Of a stretch of 64,000 nucleotides of DNA, positions 40,718-48,944 are shown piece by piece; position 1 is the stretch's first letter; each line of letters starts with the position of its first letter. This DNA comes from Pseudomonas frederiksbergensis (GTDB lineage: Bacteria > Pseudomonadota > Gammaproteobacteria > Pseudomonadales > Pseudomonadaceae), in the NCBI RefSeq assembly GCF_003732665.1, contig NZ_MOBP01000023.1, positions 62,001-126,000 of the forward strand. Direction: 5' to 3'. The position numbers and the translations under genes were made by a program. A model generated the notes under the pieces. The model was not told the DNA's origin. It did no database searches and worked only from the letters and a program-made list of their open reading frames with translations.

Positions 40718-41335
40718 ATGGGCGTGACCAATCGGTTGGCCTGTTACTCCGACCCCGCCGACCACTATTCCCACCGAGTACGCATCGTACTTGCAGAGAA
40801 GGGTGTCAGCGCCGAGATCATTTATGTGGAAGCTGGTCGCCAGCCGCCTAAACTGATCGAAGTGAACCCTTACGGCAGCTTGCCCACCCTGGTCGATCGT
40901 GACCTGGCGTTGTGGGAGTCGACCGTGGTGATGGAATATCTGGATGAGCGTTACCCGCACCCGCCTTTACTGCCGGTTTATCCCGTGGCGCGTGCAAACA
41001 GCCGTCTGCTGATTCATCGTATTCAGCGTGACTGGTGTGGCCTGGTGGATCTGATTCTGGATTCCAAGTCCAAGGAAGCAGCCCGCGTCGTGGCTCGTAA
41101 AGAGCTGCGCGAGAGCCTGACTGGCGTGTCGCCGTTGTTCGCCGACAAGCCGTTTTTCCTCAGCGAGGAACAAAGTCTGGTGGATTGCTGCCTATTGCCA
41201 ATACTCTGGCGATTGCCGATTCTGGGTATTGAACTGCCGCGGCCTGCCAAGCCGCTGCTTGATTACATGGAGCGCTCTTTTGCGCGTGAGGCTTTCCAGG
41301 CGAGTCTGTCTGGCGTCGAACGCGATATGCGCTAA
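40718..41335 (+). CDS. sspA: Stringent starvation protein A
   Basis: RNA-polymerase-associated protein of 205 residues with a glutathione S-transferase fold but no GST activity in studied members. In Pseudomonas and enterobacteria it modulates transcription under stress. It starts MGVTNRLACYSDPADHYSHR and has the thioredoxin-like IYVEAGRQPPKLIEVNPYG followed by the helical C-terminal domain (LVDCCLLPILWRLPILGIEL). AGGAGG lies 7 bases upstream. It forms the usual operon with sspB 16 bases downstream. Confidence 0.96.
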   Translation: MGVTNRLACYSDPADHYSHRVRIVLAEKGVSAEIIYVEAGRQPPKLIEVNPYGSLPTLVDRDLALWESTVVMEYLDERYPHPPLLPVYPVARANSRLLIHRIQRDWCGLVDLILDSKSKEAARVVARKELRESLTGVSPLFADKPFFLSEEQSLVDCCLLPILWRLPILGIELPRPAKPLLDYMERSFAREAFQASLSGVERDMR

Positions 41336-41351
41336 GGCTTAAGGAGCCGCT

Positions 41352-41765
41352 ATGAACTCCAGTCGACCTTATCTGGTCCGCGCGCTCTACGAGTGGATTG
41401 TTGATAACGATTGCACCCCGCACATGCTGGTCAATTCTGAATATCCGTCGGTGCAGGTGCCTCAAGGTTTCGCCAGTGATGGACAAATTGTCCTGAACGT
41501 TTCACCGGCTGCCGTGCGTCACTTGCACATGGACAACGAAGCGGTCAGCTTCGAGGGGCGCTTCGGTGGCGTGCCGCACACCCTGTTCGTGCCTATCGCT
41601 TCGATCCTGGGTATTTACGCCCGGGAGAACGGTCAGGGCATGGTGTTCGATCTGGAATCGCCTCTGGAAGACGATGAAGAGATCGAGCCGGATGATGATG
41701 TCCCGCCACCCGACAACGAACCGCCGCGTCCCAGCGGTCGACCGAGTTTGAAGGTGGTGAAGTAA
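41352..41765 (+). CDS. sspB: ClpXP specificity-enhancing factor SspB
   Basis: Adaptor of 137 residues that delivers ssrA-tagged proteins to ClpXP. The folded domain (about 1-110) holds RPYLVRALYEWIVDNDCTPH and EAVSFEGRFGGVPHTLFVPI. A long acidic, flexible linker follows (EDDEEIEPDDDVPPPDNEP), and the ClpX-binding tail is RPSLKVVK. A ribosome site AAGGAG precedes the ATG. It follows sspA directly and ends at a terminator. Confidence 0.96.
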   Translation: MNSSRPYLVRALYEWIVDNDCTPHMLVNSEYPSVQVPQGFASDGQIVLNVSPAAVRHLHMDNEAVSFEGRFGGVPHTLFVPIASILGIYARENGQGMVFDLESPLEDDEEIEPDDDVPPPDNEPPRPSGRPSLKVVK

Positions 41766-41766
41766 T

Positions 41767-41798
41767 AAAAAAGGCGATCCGAATGGATCGCCTTTTTT
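41767..41798 (+). terminator. Rho-independent terminator of sspAB
   Basis: The hairpin AAAAGGCGATCC-GAAT-GGATCGCCTTTT, directly after the sspB stop. Confidence 0.93.
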
Positions 41799-41805
41799 AT
41801 TACTT

Positions 41806-41877
41806 CTGTAGGAGCCAGGCTTGCCGGCGAAGGCGGTCTTGAAGACGCCTTCGCCGGCAAGCCTGGCTCCTACAGGA
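41806..41877. repeat. REP-like palindrome, divergent core (TGTAGGAGCCAGGCTTGCC)
   Basis: Almost perfect inverted arms of about 33 bases around TTGA. The core GTAGGAGCCAGGCTTGCCGG resembles the variant at 4607-4697 and may belong to the same REP subfamily. Confidence 0.82.
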
Positions 41878-41885
41878 GTGGTTTG

Positions 41886-42464
41886 TCAGTCGATGTACTC
41901 AAACAACTTCACGATCTTCTGCACCCCGGAAACGCTCTGCACCAGGTTGGTGGCTTGAGCGGCTTCCTGCTTGGTCAGCAGGCCGAGCAAATAGACGATG
42001 CCATTCTCGGTGACGACTTTGATGCGCGAGCCCGGGATGTTCGGGTCGGTGAGCATCTGGGTCTTGATCTTGGAGGTCAGCCAGGTGTCGTTCTGGCGGG
42101 CCAGGAAGCCGGAGGGTGGCAACACTTGCAGTTCGTTATGAACCTTCTTCACGCGCTGGACCGCGGAAGCGGCCTGTTCGGCCTTGGCCTTGAGGTCGGC
42201 GGTGGGTGTTTGTCCGGCCAGCAGCACGACGCCGTTGAAGCTGGTGACGACGATGTGCGAGTCGTTATCCAGCGCCGGATCGGCCTTGGCGACGTTGACG
42301 CCGACCTTGGTGTCGATCAGGGAGTCGTCGATTTTGCTGCCGAAGGTGCGTGTGCCGCGGTCATCTTCAATCGGTGCTTCGCGGCTGGCTTTAACCACCG
42401 AGGTGCAGCCGCTGATGCCGAGGCACAGGGTCAAGGCCAGAAGGCCTAGGCGATTAGGGGTCAT
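41886..42464 (-). CDS. dolP: BON-domain outer-membrane lipoprotein DolP (YraP)
   Basis: Lipoprotein of 192 residues that helps keep the outer membrane intact at the division site. Lipobox ISGC (Cys20). Two BON domains follow, each with the glycine-centred pattern: SFNGVVLLAGQTP (about residues 77-89) and TENGIVYLLGLLTKQEA (about 152-168). The gene overlaps the diaA stop by 4 bases (ATGA), so translation is coupled. It is the last gene of the minus-strand set lpoA-yraN-diaA-dolP, the order known from E. coli. Confidence 0.93.
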   Translation of the reverse strand: MTPNRLGLLALTLCLGISGCTSVVKASREAPIEDDRGTRTFGSKIDDSLIDTKVGVNVAKADPALDNDSHIVVTSFNGVVLLAGQTPTADLKAKAEQAASAVQRVKKVHNELQVLPPSGFLARQNDTWLTSKIKTQMLTDPNIPGSRIKVVTENGIVYLLGLLTKQEAAQATNLVQSVSGVQKIVKLFEYID

Positions 42465-43054
42465 TCTTCACTCCCGAACAGTTGGCTGTCGATCAAGTCG
42501 CAAAGGCAATGGATCGCCAGCAGGTGGACTTCCTGAATACGTGCGGTGACATTGGCCGGTACGCGAATCTCGACGTCTTCAGGCAAAAGCAGCGACGCCA
42601 TGCCGCCGCCATCGCGACCGGTCAATGCTACGACAATCATTTCGCGATCATGTGCGGCCTGGATCGCTTGAATAATGTTCGCCGAATTGCCGCTGGTGGA
42701 AATGGCCAGCAATACATCGCCCGGCTGACCAAGGGCGCGGATCTGTTTGGAAAAGATTTCGTTGTAGCTGTAGTCGTTGGCGATCGAGGTGATCGTCGAG
42801 CTGTCGGTAGTCAGCGCAATCGCTGGCAGGCTCGGGCGCTCGCGCTCGAAGCGGTTGAGCAGCTCCGACGAAAAGTGCTGGGCGTCACCGGCGGAGCCGC
42901 CGTTGCCGCAGGAAAGCATTTTGCCCTCGTTGAGCAGGGCGTTGACCATCACCTGGCTGGCTTGCTCGATGTGCGGTGCAAGTACGTCCATCGCCTGTTG
43001 CTTGGTGTCGATACTGGCCTGAAAAAGCTGGCGAATTCGGGATTGCATGTCCAT
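42461..43054 (-). CDS. diaA: SIS-domain protein DiaA / phosphoheptose isomerase-like
   Basis: Sugar-isomerase-fold protein of 197 residues. In the yraN-diaA-dolP context it is most likely DiaA, which binds DnaA and promotes replication initiation; the close relative GmhA is a sedoheptulose-7-phosphate isomerase. The start at 43054 has AAGG 8 bases upstream. SIS features are GNGGSAGDAQHFSSEL and AISTSGNSANIIQA, and TSRSD-like metal residues of GmhA (RFERERPSLPAIAL) are partly kept, so enzymatic activity cannot be excluded. It is coupled to dolP. Confidence 0.85.
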   Translation of the reverse strand: MDMQSRIRQLFQASIDTKQQAMDVLAPHIEQASQVMVNALLNEGKMLSCGNGGSAGDAQHFSSELLNRFERERPSLPAIALTTDSSTITSIANDYSYNEIFSKQIRALGQPGDVLLAISTSGNSANIIQAIQAAHDREMIVVALTGRDGGGMASLLLPEDVEIRVPANVTARIQEVHLLAIHCLCDLIDSQLFGSEE

Positions 43055-43158
43055 CTGTGTGACCTTAATTAGCGCGGCTACTTGGCACATGAATGTGCAG
43101 CCCGCAAAGCAAAGAGCAAAAGTGTTGGGTAAAGGTGTCCGATTCGGGGTGCAAGCGA

Positions 43159-43521
43159 TCAGCTGTCGAAGGCATTCTGCAACCAGTTCAACTGATCCAG
43201 GTTGCTGTCGATGGCAACCACGTCGAAACGGCAAGGGGAATTGGCCCAACGCGACTCGCGCTGAAGAAAATACTGCGCGGCGAAAATCAGTTTCTGCCGT
43301 TTGCGCCCATCGATGCTATCGAGTGCGCCACCCCATTGAGTGTTTTTTCTGTAGCGGACTTCGACGAATACTACTGTATCGCCATCAAGCATGACCAGAT
43401 CAAGCTCGCCGCGTTTACACAACCAGTTCTGCGCCAGCAGGCGCAGACCCTGTTGTTGTAGATGCTCGAGCGCGTGGCGCTCGGCATCCTGACCGCTTTG
43501 CTGGCGTGACCTGTCGGGCAT
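43159..43521 (-). CDS. YraN/UPF0102 family endonuclease-like protein
   Basis: Protein of 120 residues with a restriction-endonuclease-like fold. The start at 43521 shares a base with the lpoA stop (TGATG), so coupling decides it over the longer frame. The characteristic motif is LLAQNWLCKRGELDLVMLDG followed by VVFVEVRYRK, giving the E...D...E-x-R catalytic pattern of the Holliday-junction-resolvase-like superfamily. The cellular role of UPF0102 proteins is unresolved. It sits between lpoA and diaA as in E. coli. Confidence 0.92.
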   Translation of the reverse strand: MPDRSRQQSGQDAERHALEHLQQQGLRLLAQNWLCKRGELDLVMLDGDTVVFVEVRYRKNTQWGGALDSIDGRKRQKLIFAAQYFLQRESRWANSPCRFDVVAIDSNLDQLNWLQNAFDS

Positions 43522-45332
43522 CAGCGCGGGGTGTCCGGCAGGCGCTGGACCTGGCCGTTGACGAACTGTGCCCACGGCAACTGGCGAACCACCCGTTGGT
43601 TCTGGGTCATGCCGAGGCTGCCCGATTGACCTTCGATGCGGCTGTCCGGCAAGGCCTTGAGTTGCCCAAGGCGTGGTGCGAGGCGATAAGCGTCAACACC
43701 CATCGCGAACAGGCGACCGAGGCTGCCACCGGCCTGTGGCCATTGTGCAGTGACCTGTTTGCGCAGCGGGTCGTTGGCATCCAGCAGCCACGGAGTTTCG
43801 CAGAAGCGCACACCGTTCATGTCGTTGTACTGGTTCACGTCGCCGCTGGCACTGAACACGTGGGACGTGGCGTAGACCGGCACATCACCCGCGTATTGGA
43901 AGTTCAGGGTCGGCTTGATCTGTTGCGCCTGTTGAGGCGTGGCCGCGAGGAAGATGAACTCGATGTCCTGGCGGCGGGAAGGCTGGGCGGCGACTTGCGA
44001 GCCAACGGTGCTCTGCAAACTCTTGGCGCGGCCTTCGCTCTGGCGCAGCTGGAACATATCGGCAATTTGCTGCGCCAATTGTACCGGCTGATCTACCCGC
44101 TCGACGGCGACGATGCTGCCACCGTTGGCCTGCCAGTCCTGGCTGAAAGCCTTCAGGACGCGGTCGCCCCATTCACCTTTCGGCACCATGGCGGCGGCGC
44201 GATGCAGGCCGTCGGCGCGAGCGCGGCGGGACACTTCGCGGGCTTCGTCTTCGGCAGCAAGGCCGAACTGGAACAACTGGGCCGGACCTTGTTCGCCTTC
44301 GCTGTAGTTAAGCGCCAGGGTGGTGATCGGCAGTTGCGGGCGGGAGCTGAGCTGTTTGACCAGCGGCTTCTCCAGCGGACCAACGACCAGTTGCACACCG
44401 TCGGCCTGGGCCTTGCGGTAGAACTCGTCCATCGAGGTCAGCTTCGAGCTGTCGTAGAACGCGACGGCAGGAGGCTTCTGCCCGGCTTGTTGGGCCTGGT
44501 AGTGAGCGGCCATGAAGCCGTCACGCAAGGCCTTGCCGACCGATGCCAACGGGCCGTCCTGTGGCAGCAACAGCGCGATTTTGCCCAGGGGCTGGCTGGC
44601 CAGTTCCTTGAGTTTGGTCAGTGGCAGTGGCAATTGAAGCGCGGCCGGGTGCTTTGGATTCTGTGCGCGCCAGTTGTCGATCGCGGCTTGCTGCTGTTCC
44701 AGGGTGCCGGCGGTTTTCACCGCCAGGGCCAGGCTCATCCAGCCGCCGAGGTCGTCGGTGGTGGTCGGCTGCAATTGATCGGTCGGCAGCGAGGCAATCA
44801 GGATCCAGATCGCTTCGTGGTTTTTTGCGGCGGCCTCGCCTTCGAGCATCGGCGCAATAAAGATGCGCTCCCGTGCGGCGGCCAGGGTCTGGCCATCGGC
44901 TTCAAGGGCGCGGGCGTGGACGGTGCCGGTGCGAACCTGTTGCTCGACGGGCAGCTCGCCCAGGCGTTGCAGGCTCGGATGGCTCAATGCGGTCAGCGCC
45001 GCTTTAGGCTGGTTGCGCACCATGGCCAGTTCAGCCGCCAGCGTGCTGGCGAAGACCTGTTGGCCAGGCTTGAGTTGTTCCATCGGCACCTGTTGCAGGA
45101 TCTGCGCGGACTGGCCGGCATTGCCTTGACGGTAAGCCAGGTCTGCCGCGCTCAGGCGCAACAGTGCAGCTTCCTCCGGCGTTTTGCTCTGGGCAGCCTT
45201 TTCGAGCAGTTGCTCGATACTGGCATCCGGGGTCCGTGGAAGTTCGCCAAGGCTGGAGGAGGGCGAGCTGGCGCAAGCCGCCAGCAAGGCAGCGAGGCAG
45301 AGGGCAGTGAACAGCCGCAGGCAAGCGATCAT
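43521..45332 (-). CDS. lpoA: Penicillin-binding protein activator LpoA
   Basis: Outer-membrane lipoprotein of 603 residues that activates the class A penicillin-binding protein PBP1a from the outer side of the wall. The start at 45332 has AGGA upstream and gives a lipobox LAAC (about Cys18). The N-terminal half is TPR-like helical repeats (AAQSKTPEEAALLRLSAADL, ILQQVPMEQLKPGQQVFAST). The C-terminal half is a periplasmic-binding-protein-like domain (KIALLLPQDGPLASVGKALR, VVGPLEKPLVKQL, GVRFCETPWLLDANDP). It heads the minus-strand operon and is divergent from rsmI. Confidence 0.94.
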   Translation of the reverse strand: MIACLRLFTALCLAALLAACASSPSSSLGELPRTPDASIEQLLEKAAQSKTPEEAALLRLSAADLAYRQGNAGQSAQILQQVPMEQLKPGQQVFASTLAAELAMVRNQPKAALTALSHPSLQRLGELPVEQQVRTGTVHARALEADGQTLAAARERIFIAPMLEGEAAAKNHEAIWILIASLPTDQLQPTTTDDLGGWMSLALAVKTAGTLEQQQAAIDNWRAQNPKHPAALQLPLPLTKLKELASQPLGKIALLLPQDGPLASVGKALRDGFMAAHYQAQQAGQKPPAVAFYDSSKLTSMDEFYRKAQADGVQLVVGPLEKPLVKQLSSRPQLPITTLALNYSEGEQGPAQLFQFGLAAEDEAREVSRRARADGLHRAAAMVPKGEWGDRVLKAFSQDWQANGGSIVAVERVDQPVQLAQQIADMFQLRQSEGRAKSLQSTVGSQVAAQPSRRQDIEFIFLAATPQQAQQIKPTLNFQYAGDVPVYATSHVFSASGDVNQYNDMNGVRFCETPWLLDANDPLRKQVTAQWPQAGGSLGRLFAMGVDAYRLAPRLGQLKALPDSRIEGQSGSLGMTQNQRVVRQLPWAQFVNGQVQRLPDTPR

Positions 45333-45541
45333 GTAGTGTTCCTGATACTCGATCAAATTAGCGTGGAATTGTACCCAAGCACTGGCCGGGGCGCGATGTT
45401 ACTGGCGTGAATCGATCAATTTAGCTCGTGTAAATGTTGCAGCACTGCACAAAGGTCCGCAAAACCAGGGATGGCTCCCGGGTATCGCAAGTGTCACTAC
45501 GCGCTACAATGGCGACTTTTACCGATCATGAGGTGTGCGCT

Positions 45542-46414
45542 TTGACTGCTCCAGGTGCTTTGAATTCCGCTGCTGGCTCGCTTTATGTGGTGGCGACGCC
45601 CATCGGCAACCTGGACGACATCAGTGCTCGTGCGCTGAAGATCCTGCGCGAGGTGGCATTGATCGCCGCCGAAGACACCCGTCACTCCCAGCGCTTGATG
45701 CAGCATTTCGGCATTCCGACACCGCTGGCGGCTTGCCATGAGCACAACGAACGGGATGAAGGTAGCCGCTTTATCACGCGCCTGCTGGCTGGCGACGACG
45801 TGGCGCTGATTTCCGATGCCGGGACGCCGCTGATTTCCGATCCGGGTTATCACTTGGTGCGTCAGGCGCGAGCGGCGGGGATCAATGTGGTGCCGGTTCC
45901 GGGGGCCTGTGCCCTGATTGCCGCGCTGTCGGCGGCCGGCCTGCCGTCTGATCGCTTCATCTTCGAAGGCTTCCTGCCGGCCAAGGCTGTCGGGCGTCGG
46001 GCGCGACTGGAGTTGGTGAAGGAAGAGCCGCGCACGCTGATTTTCTATGAAGCCCCGCACCGCATTCTTGAATGCCTGCAAGACATGGAGCTGGTGTTCG
46101 GTGGCGAGCGCCAGGCCTTGCTGGCCCGGGAAATCACCAAGACCTTCGAAACCCTCAAGGGCTTGCCACTCGCCGAGCTGCGGGAGTTTGTCGAGTCCGA
46201 CAGCAATCAGCAGCGCGGTGAATGCGTGGTGCTGGTCGCGGGTTGGTCGGCGCCGGAGACGGAAGACGCGGTCAGCAGTGAAGCCATGCGCATCCTCAAT
46301 CTGTTGCTCGAAGAAATGCCGCTCAAGCGTGCCGCAGCCCTGGCGGCGCAAATTACCGGCGAGCGCAAGAATGTGCTGTATCAAGTCGCCCTGGATCAGC
46401 AGAAGGGCGAGTAA
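45542..46414 (+). CDS. rsmI: 16S rRNA (cytidine-1402 2'-O)-methyltransferase
   Basis: SAM-dependent tetrapyrrole-methylase-fold enzyme of 290 residues that modifies C1402 of 16S rRNA. Motifs are LYVVATPIGNLDDISARAL, AAEDTRHSQRLMQHFGI, LISDAGTPLISDPGY and PVPGACALIAALSAAGLPSD. The start is probably the TTG at 45542: GAGG lies 8 bases upstream, and a TACAAT at 45505-45510 looks like the -10, which would leave the ATG at 45509 outside the message. The gene is divergent from lpoA and upstream of rnpB, the usual arrangement. Confidence 0.93.
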   Translation: MTAPGALNSAAGSLYVVATPIGNLDDISARALKILREVALIAAEDTRHSQRLMQHFGIPTPLAACHEHNERDEGSRFITRLLAGDDVALISDAGTPLISDPGYHLVRQARAAGINVVPVPGACALIAALSAAGLPSDRFIFEGFLPAKAVGRRARLELVKEEPRTLIFYEAPHRILECLQDMELVFGGERQALLAREITKTFETLKGLPLAELREFVESDSNQQRGECVVLVAGWSAPETEDAVSSEAMRILNLLLEEMPLKRAAALAAQITGERKNVLYQVALDQQKGE

Positions 46415-46451
46415 AACCCGACGCGCAGGAGTGGCCAAAGGCGTTTAGCGC

Positions 46452-46480
46452 TTGTTCTTCGGCCGCTCTGCCGTTAACCT
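46452..46480 (+). promoter_or_regulatory. Possible rnpB promoter
   Basis: TTGTTC at 46452-46457 and TAACCT at 46475-46480 with a 17-base spacer place the start just before the RNase P RNA at about 46488. The match is moderate. Confidence 0.45.
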
Positions 46481-46489
46481 TCGCGCCGG

Positions 46490-46846
46490 AGAGTCGATTG
46501 GACAGTCGCTGCCCTCTATGAAAATTAGGGGGGGGAGGAAAGTCCGGGCTCCATAGGGCGAAGTGCCAGGTAATGCCTGGGAGGCGTGAGCCTACGGAAA
46601 GTGCCACAGAAAATAACCGCCTAAGCGCTTCGGCGCCGGTAAGGGTGAAAAGGTGCGGTAAGAGCGCACCGCACGTCTGGCAACAGTTCGTGGCTAGGTA
46701 AACCCCACTTGGAGCAAGACCAAATAGGGTCCCAAGGCGTGGCCCGCGCTGGGACCGGGTAGGTTGCTAAAGATGTCCAGTGATGGCCATCGTAGACGAA
46801 TGACTGTTCAAGACAGAACCCGGCTTACAGATCGACTCTCCACCTT
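46490..46846 (+). ncRNA. rnpB: RNase P RNA, bacterial class A
   Basis: Catalytic RNA of about 355 bases that matures tRNA 5' ends. The 5' and 3' ends pair (AGAGTCGAT with ATCGACTCT). The universally conserved P4 strands are present: GAGGAAAGTCCGGGC near 46537 and ACAGAACCCGGCTTACAG near 46814. Other conserved parts are GGTAAGGGTGAAAAGGTGCG, GTAAACCCCACTTGG and AGCAAGACCAAATAGG. The RNA is followed by TTTTTC. It lies between rsmI and mraZ on the same strand. Confidence 0.98.
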
Positions 46847-47150
46847 TTTCTTTCCCTGCTTGAATCATCAGGCAGGTGCTGTTTGTGGGCTTTTGTGATA
46901 TCCATTAGCCTGCTCTCACAGCCATTTGCAAATCACCTCGCAATATCGATTTCCCTCCTTACATAAACACCAGCAGACCCTCCGTCGTAATACCGAAAAA
47001 ATCTTACTCTTAATAAATTACTTTAACTTCCGAGCGCAGCTATCAGTGCTGACTCAAGTTAATGAGCAAAAACATACGCCAGATTCTCGTTACCTCTCCT
47101 TTTAGTGTCCTAAATCTCCGTTCTGTAAGGGTTTTCCTTTAATCCGCGCC

Positions 47151-47180
47151 TTGACGGTGTGGTGGGCGCATTCCTATAGT
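47151..47180 (+). promoter_or_regulatory. Promoter of the division and wall cluster (Pmra)
   Basis: TTGACG at 47151-47156 and TATAGT at 47175-47180 with an 18-base spacer. This matches the position of the main mra promoter in E. coli, ahead of mraZ and the MraZ boxes. Confidence 0.8.
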
Positions 47181-47188
47181 GTGCGCAA

Positions 47189-47213
47189 GTGGCGGAAAGT
47201 GGCATGAAGTGGG
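47189..47213 (+). promoter_or_regulatory. MraZ operator: three GTGGS boxes with 10-base period
   Basis: GTGGC at 47189, GTGGC at 47199 and GTGGG at 47209, each separated by 5 bases. MraZ binds tandem boxes of this kind just after its own promoter and represses the dcw cluster, so autoregulation is expected. Confidence 0.82.
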
Positions 47214-47254
47214 TTTTTTGAGCTCAAAACGCTAAAAATTGGAGAAACGCAGAC

Positions 47255-47710
47255 GTGTTTCGCGGAGCTAACGCTATCAGTCTCGATGCAAAGGGCCGTC
47301 TCGCTATGCCGAGCCGGTATCGTGACGAGCTGGTTTCGCGTAGTTCCGGTCAACTGATCGTCACCATTGATGCCGTTGATCCGTGTTTGTGTGTTTATCC
47401 CCTCGATGAGTGGGAAATTATTGAAACCAAACTGCGCGCACTGCCTTCGCTTCGCGAAGAGAACCGCCGCCTGCAACGTTTGCTGATTGGTAATGCCGTC
47501 GACCTCGAGCTCGATGGCAGTGGTCGTTTTCTGGTTCCGCCACGGCTGCGCGAATATGCCCGGTTGGATAAGCGCGCAATGCTGGTGGGCCAACTGAACA
47601 AGTTCCAATTATGGGACGAGGATGCCTGGGATGCGGTTTCTGCCGCTGACCTGGCTGCTATTCAACAACCGGGCGCCATGCCTGATGAACTGCGTGATTT
47701 GATCCTGTGA
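47255..47710 (+). CDS. mraZ: Transcriptional regulator MraZ
   Basis: AbrB-like DNA-binding protein of 151 residues that forms a ring-shaped oligomer and represses the dcw promoter. GTG start with GGAG 12 bases upstream. Two SpoVT/AbrB-type halves are visible, each with the DAKGR-like signature: SLDAKGRLAMPSRYRDEL (about 8-25) and DLELDGSGRFLVPPRLREYA (about 79-98). It is the first gene of the cluster and overlaps rsmH by 4 bases (GTGA). Its operator boxes are directly upstream. Confidence 0.96.
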   Translation: MFRGANAISLDAKGRLAMPSRYRDELVSRSSGQLIVTIDAVDPCLCVYPLDEWEIIETKLRALPSLREENRRLQRLLIGNAVDLELDGSGRFLVPPRLREYARLDKRAMLVGQLNKFQLWDEDAWDAVSAADLAAIQQPGAMPDELRDLIL

Positions 47711-48654
47711 CTATTGATAGCGGCTTTAACCACATCACCGTACTGCTTGACGAAGCCGTGGAGGCTCTCGCCGTACGTCCTGATGGCTGCTATCTGGACG
47801 GCACGTTCGGGCGCGGCGGACACAGCCGGTTGATCCTCAGCCAGCTCGGTCGCGATGGTCGGTTGCTCGGATTCGACAAGGATCCTCAAGCGATTGCCAC
47901 CGGGCAAACGCTAGCGGCCGAAGACGGCCGCTTTGTCGTTGTGCAGCGTAGCTTTGCCGAGCTCGGTTCGGAAGTGGCCGAACGCGGCCTGGCCGGCAAG
48001 GTCAGCGGCGTTTTGCTCGACCTGGGCGTGTCCTCGCCACAGCTCGACGACCCTGAGCGCGGCTTCAGTTTTCTCAACGATGGCCCGCTGGACATGCGCA
48101 TGGACCCGTCCCGCGGGATCAGCGCTGCCGAATTCGTCAACACCGCGCCGGTGGAAGAAATCGCCCGGGTGTTCAAGGAATACGGCGAAGAACGTTTCTC
48201 CGGTCGCATGGCCCGTGCCGTGGCCGAGCGCCGCGACATCAAGCCGTTCGAGCGCACCGCCGACCTGGCCGAAGTCCTGAAAGTCGCCAACCCGGCTTGG
48301 GAAAAGGGCAAGAACCCGGCCACCCGTGCGTTCCAGGGCTTGCGTATTCACGTCAACAACGAACTGGGCGATCTGGAAGCCGGCCTCGAAGCCGCCCTGG
48401 AATCCCTGGAAGTGGGCGGCCGCCTGGTGGTCATCAGCTTCCACTCACTGGAAGACCGCATCGTCAAACTGTTCATGCGCAAACTGGTGAAAGGCGAAGC
48501 CGACAACCTGCCGCGCAACCTGCCGGTTCGTCACGTTGCGTTCGAACCGAAAATCAAAGTCCATGGCAAAGCGCAGTCCGCCTCCGAGGCCGAACTCAAA
48601 GCCAACCCACGTTCCCGTAGCGCCATCATGCGCGTCGCGGAGAAGCTGCGGTGA
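47707..48654 (+). CDS. rsmH: 16S rRNA (cytosine-1402 N4)-methyltransferase
   Basis: SAM-dependent methyltransferase of 315 residues that modifies N4 of C1402 in 16S rRNA, the same nucleotide that RsmI methylates on the ribose. Motif I is YLDGTFGRGGHSRLIL, and VLLDLGVSSPQLDDPERGFS is the signature region. The GTG start overlaps the mraZ stop. It is followed by ftsL with a 4-base overlap. Confidence 0.97.
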   Translation: MTIDSGFNHITVLLDEAVEALAVRPDGCYLDGTFGRGGHSRLILSQLGRDGRLLGFDKDPQAIATGQTLAAEDGRFVVVQRSFAELGSEVAERGLAGKVSGVLLDLGVSSPQLDDPERGFSFLNDGPLDMRMDPSRGISAAEFVNTAPVEEIARVFKEYGEERFSGRMARAVAERRDIKPFERTADLAEVLKVANPAWEKGKNPATRAFQGLRIHVNNELGDLEAGLEAALESLEVGGRLVVISFHSLEDRIVKLFMRKLVKGEADNLPRNLPVRHVAFEPKIKVHGKAQSASEAELKANPRSRSAIMRVAEKLR

Positions 48655-48944
48655 GCAAGCTTTTCGCCAAGCCACTGCCCGGCGGAAGCTTTTTCATGCT
48701 GCTGCTGTTTGTGGGCGTGCTCGTGTCGGCCATCGGCGTGTCCTACAGCGCCCACTGGAACCGTCAGTTGCTGAACTCGCTGTACAACGAGTTGAGCGTG
48801 CGCGACAAGGCGCAGGCCGAGTGGGGCCGCTTGATTCTCGAACAGAGCACCTGGACCGCCCACAGCCGTATCGAAGTGCTGGCCACCGAACAACTGAAGA
48901 TGCGCATCCCCGGCGCCGCTGAAGTACGGATGGTGGCGCCATGA
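48651..48944 (+). CDS. ftsL: Cell division protein FtsL
   Basis: Bitopic inner-membrane protein of 97 residues that forms the FtsQLB complex and activates FtsWI. A short cytoplasmic start (MSKLFAKPLPGG) is followed by a transmembrane helix (SFFMLLLFVGVLVSAIGVSY, about 13-32) and a periplasmic coiled coil (NELSVRDKAQAEWGRLILEQ). GTG start; overlaps both rsmH and ftsI by 4 bases. Confidence 0.95.
   Translation: MSKLFAKPLPGGSFFMLLLFVGVLVSAIGVSYSAHWNRQLLNSLYNELSVRDKAQAEWGRLILEQSTWTAHSRIEVLATEQLKMRIPGAAEVRMVAP

Larger units (their letters stand above)
46847..47254 (+). other. 408-base leader region between rnpB and mraZ
   Basis: A comparatively A+T-rich stretch without a supported gene. It contains the mraZ promoter and MraZ boxes in its last 100 bases. 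A 26-codon open frame starting at 47064 has no ribosome site. The upstream 250 bases hold no structure that I can assign. Confidence 0.7.

Noticed and set aside
43506..45410. 634-codon open frame opposite lpoA
   Set aside because: A mirror of the lpoA codon pattern without recognisable domains; lpoA is supported by lipobox, domains and operon coupling.
47064..47144. 26-codon frame starting MSKNIRQ in the mraZ leader
   Set aside because: No ribosome site, in a region whose role is explained by the mraZ promoter; nothing supports translation.
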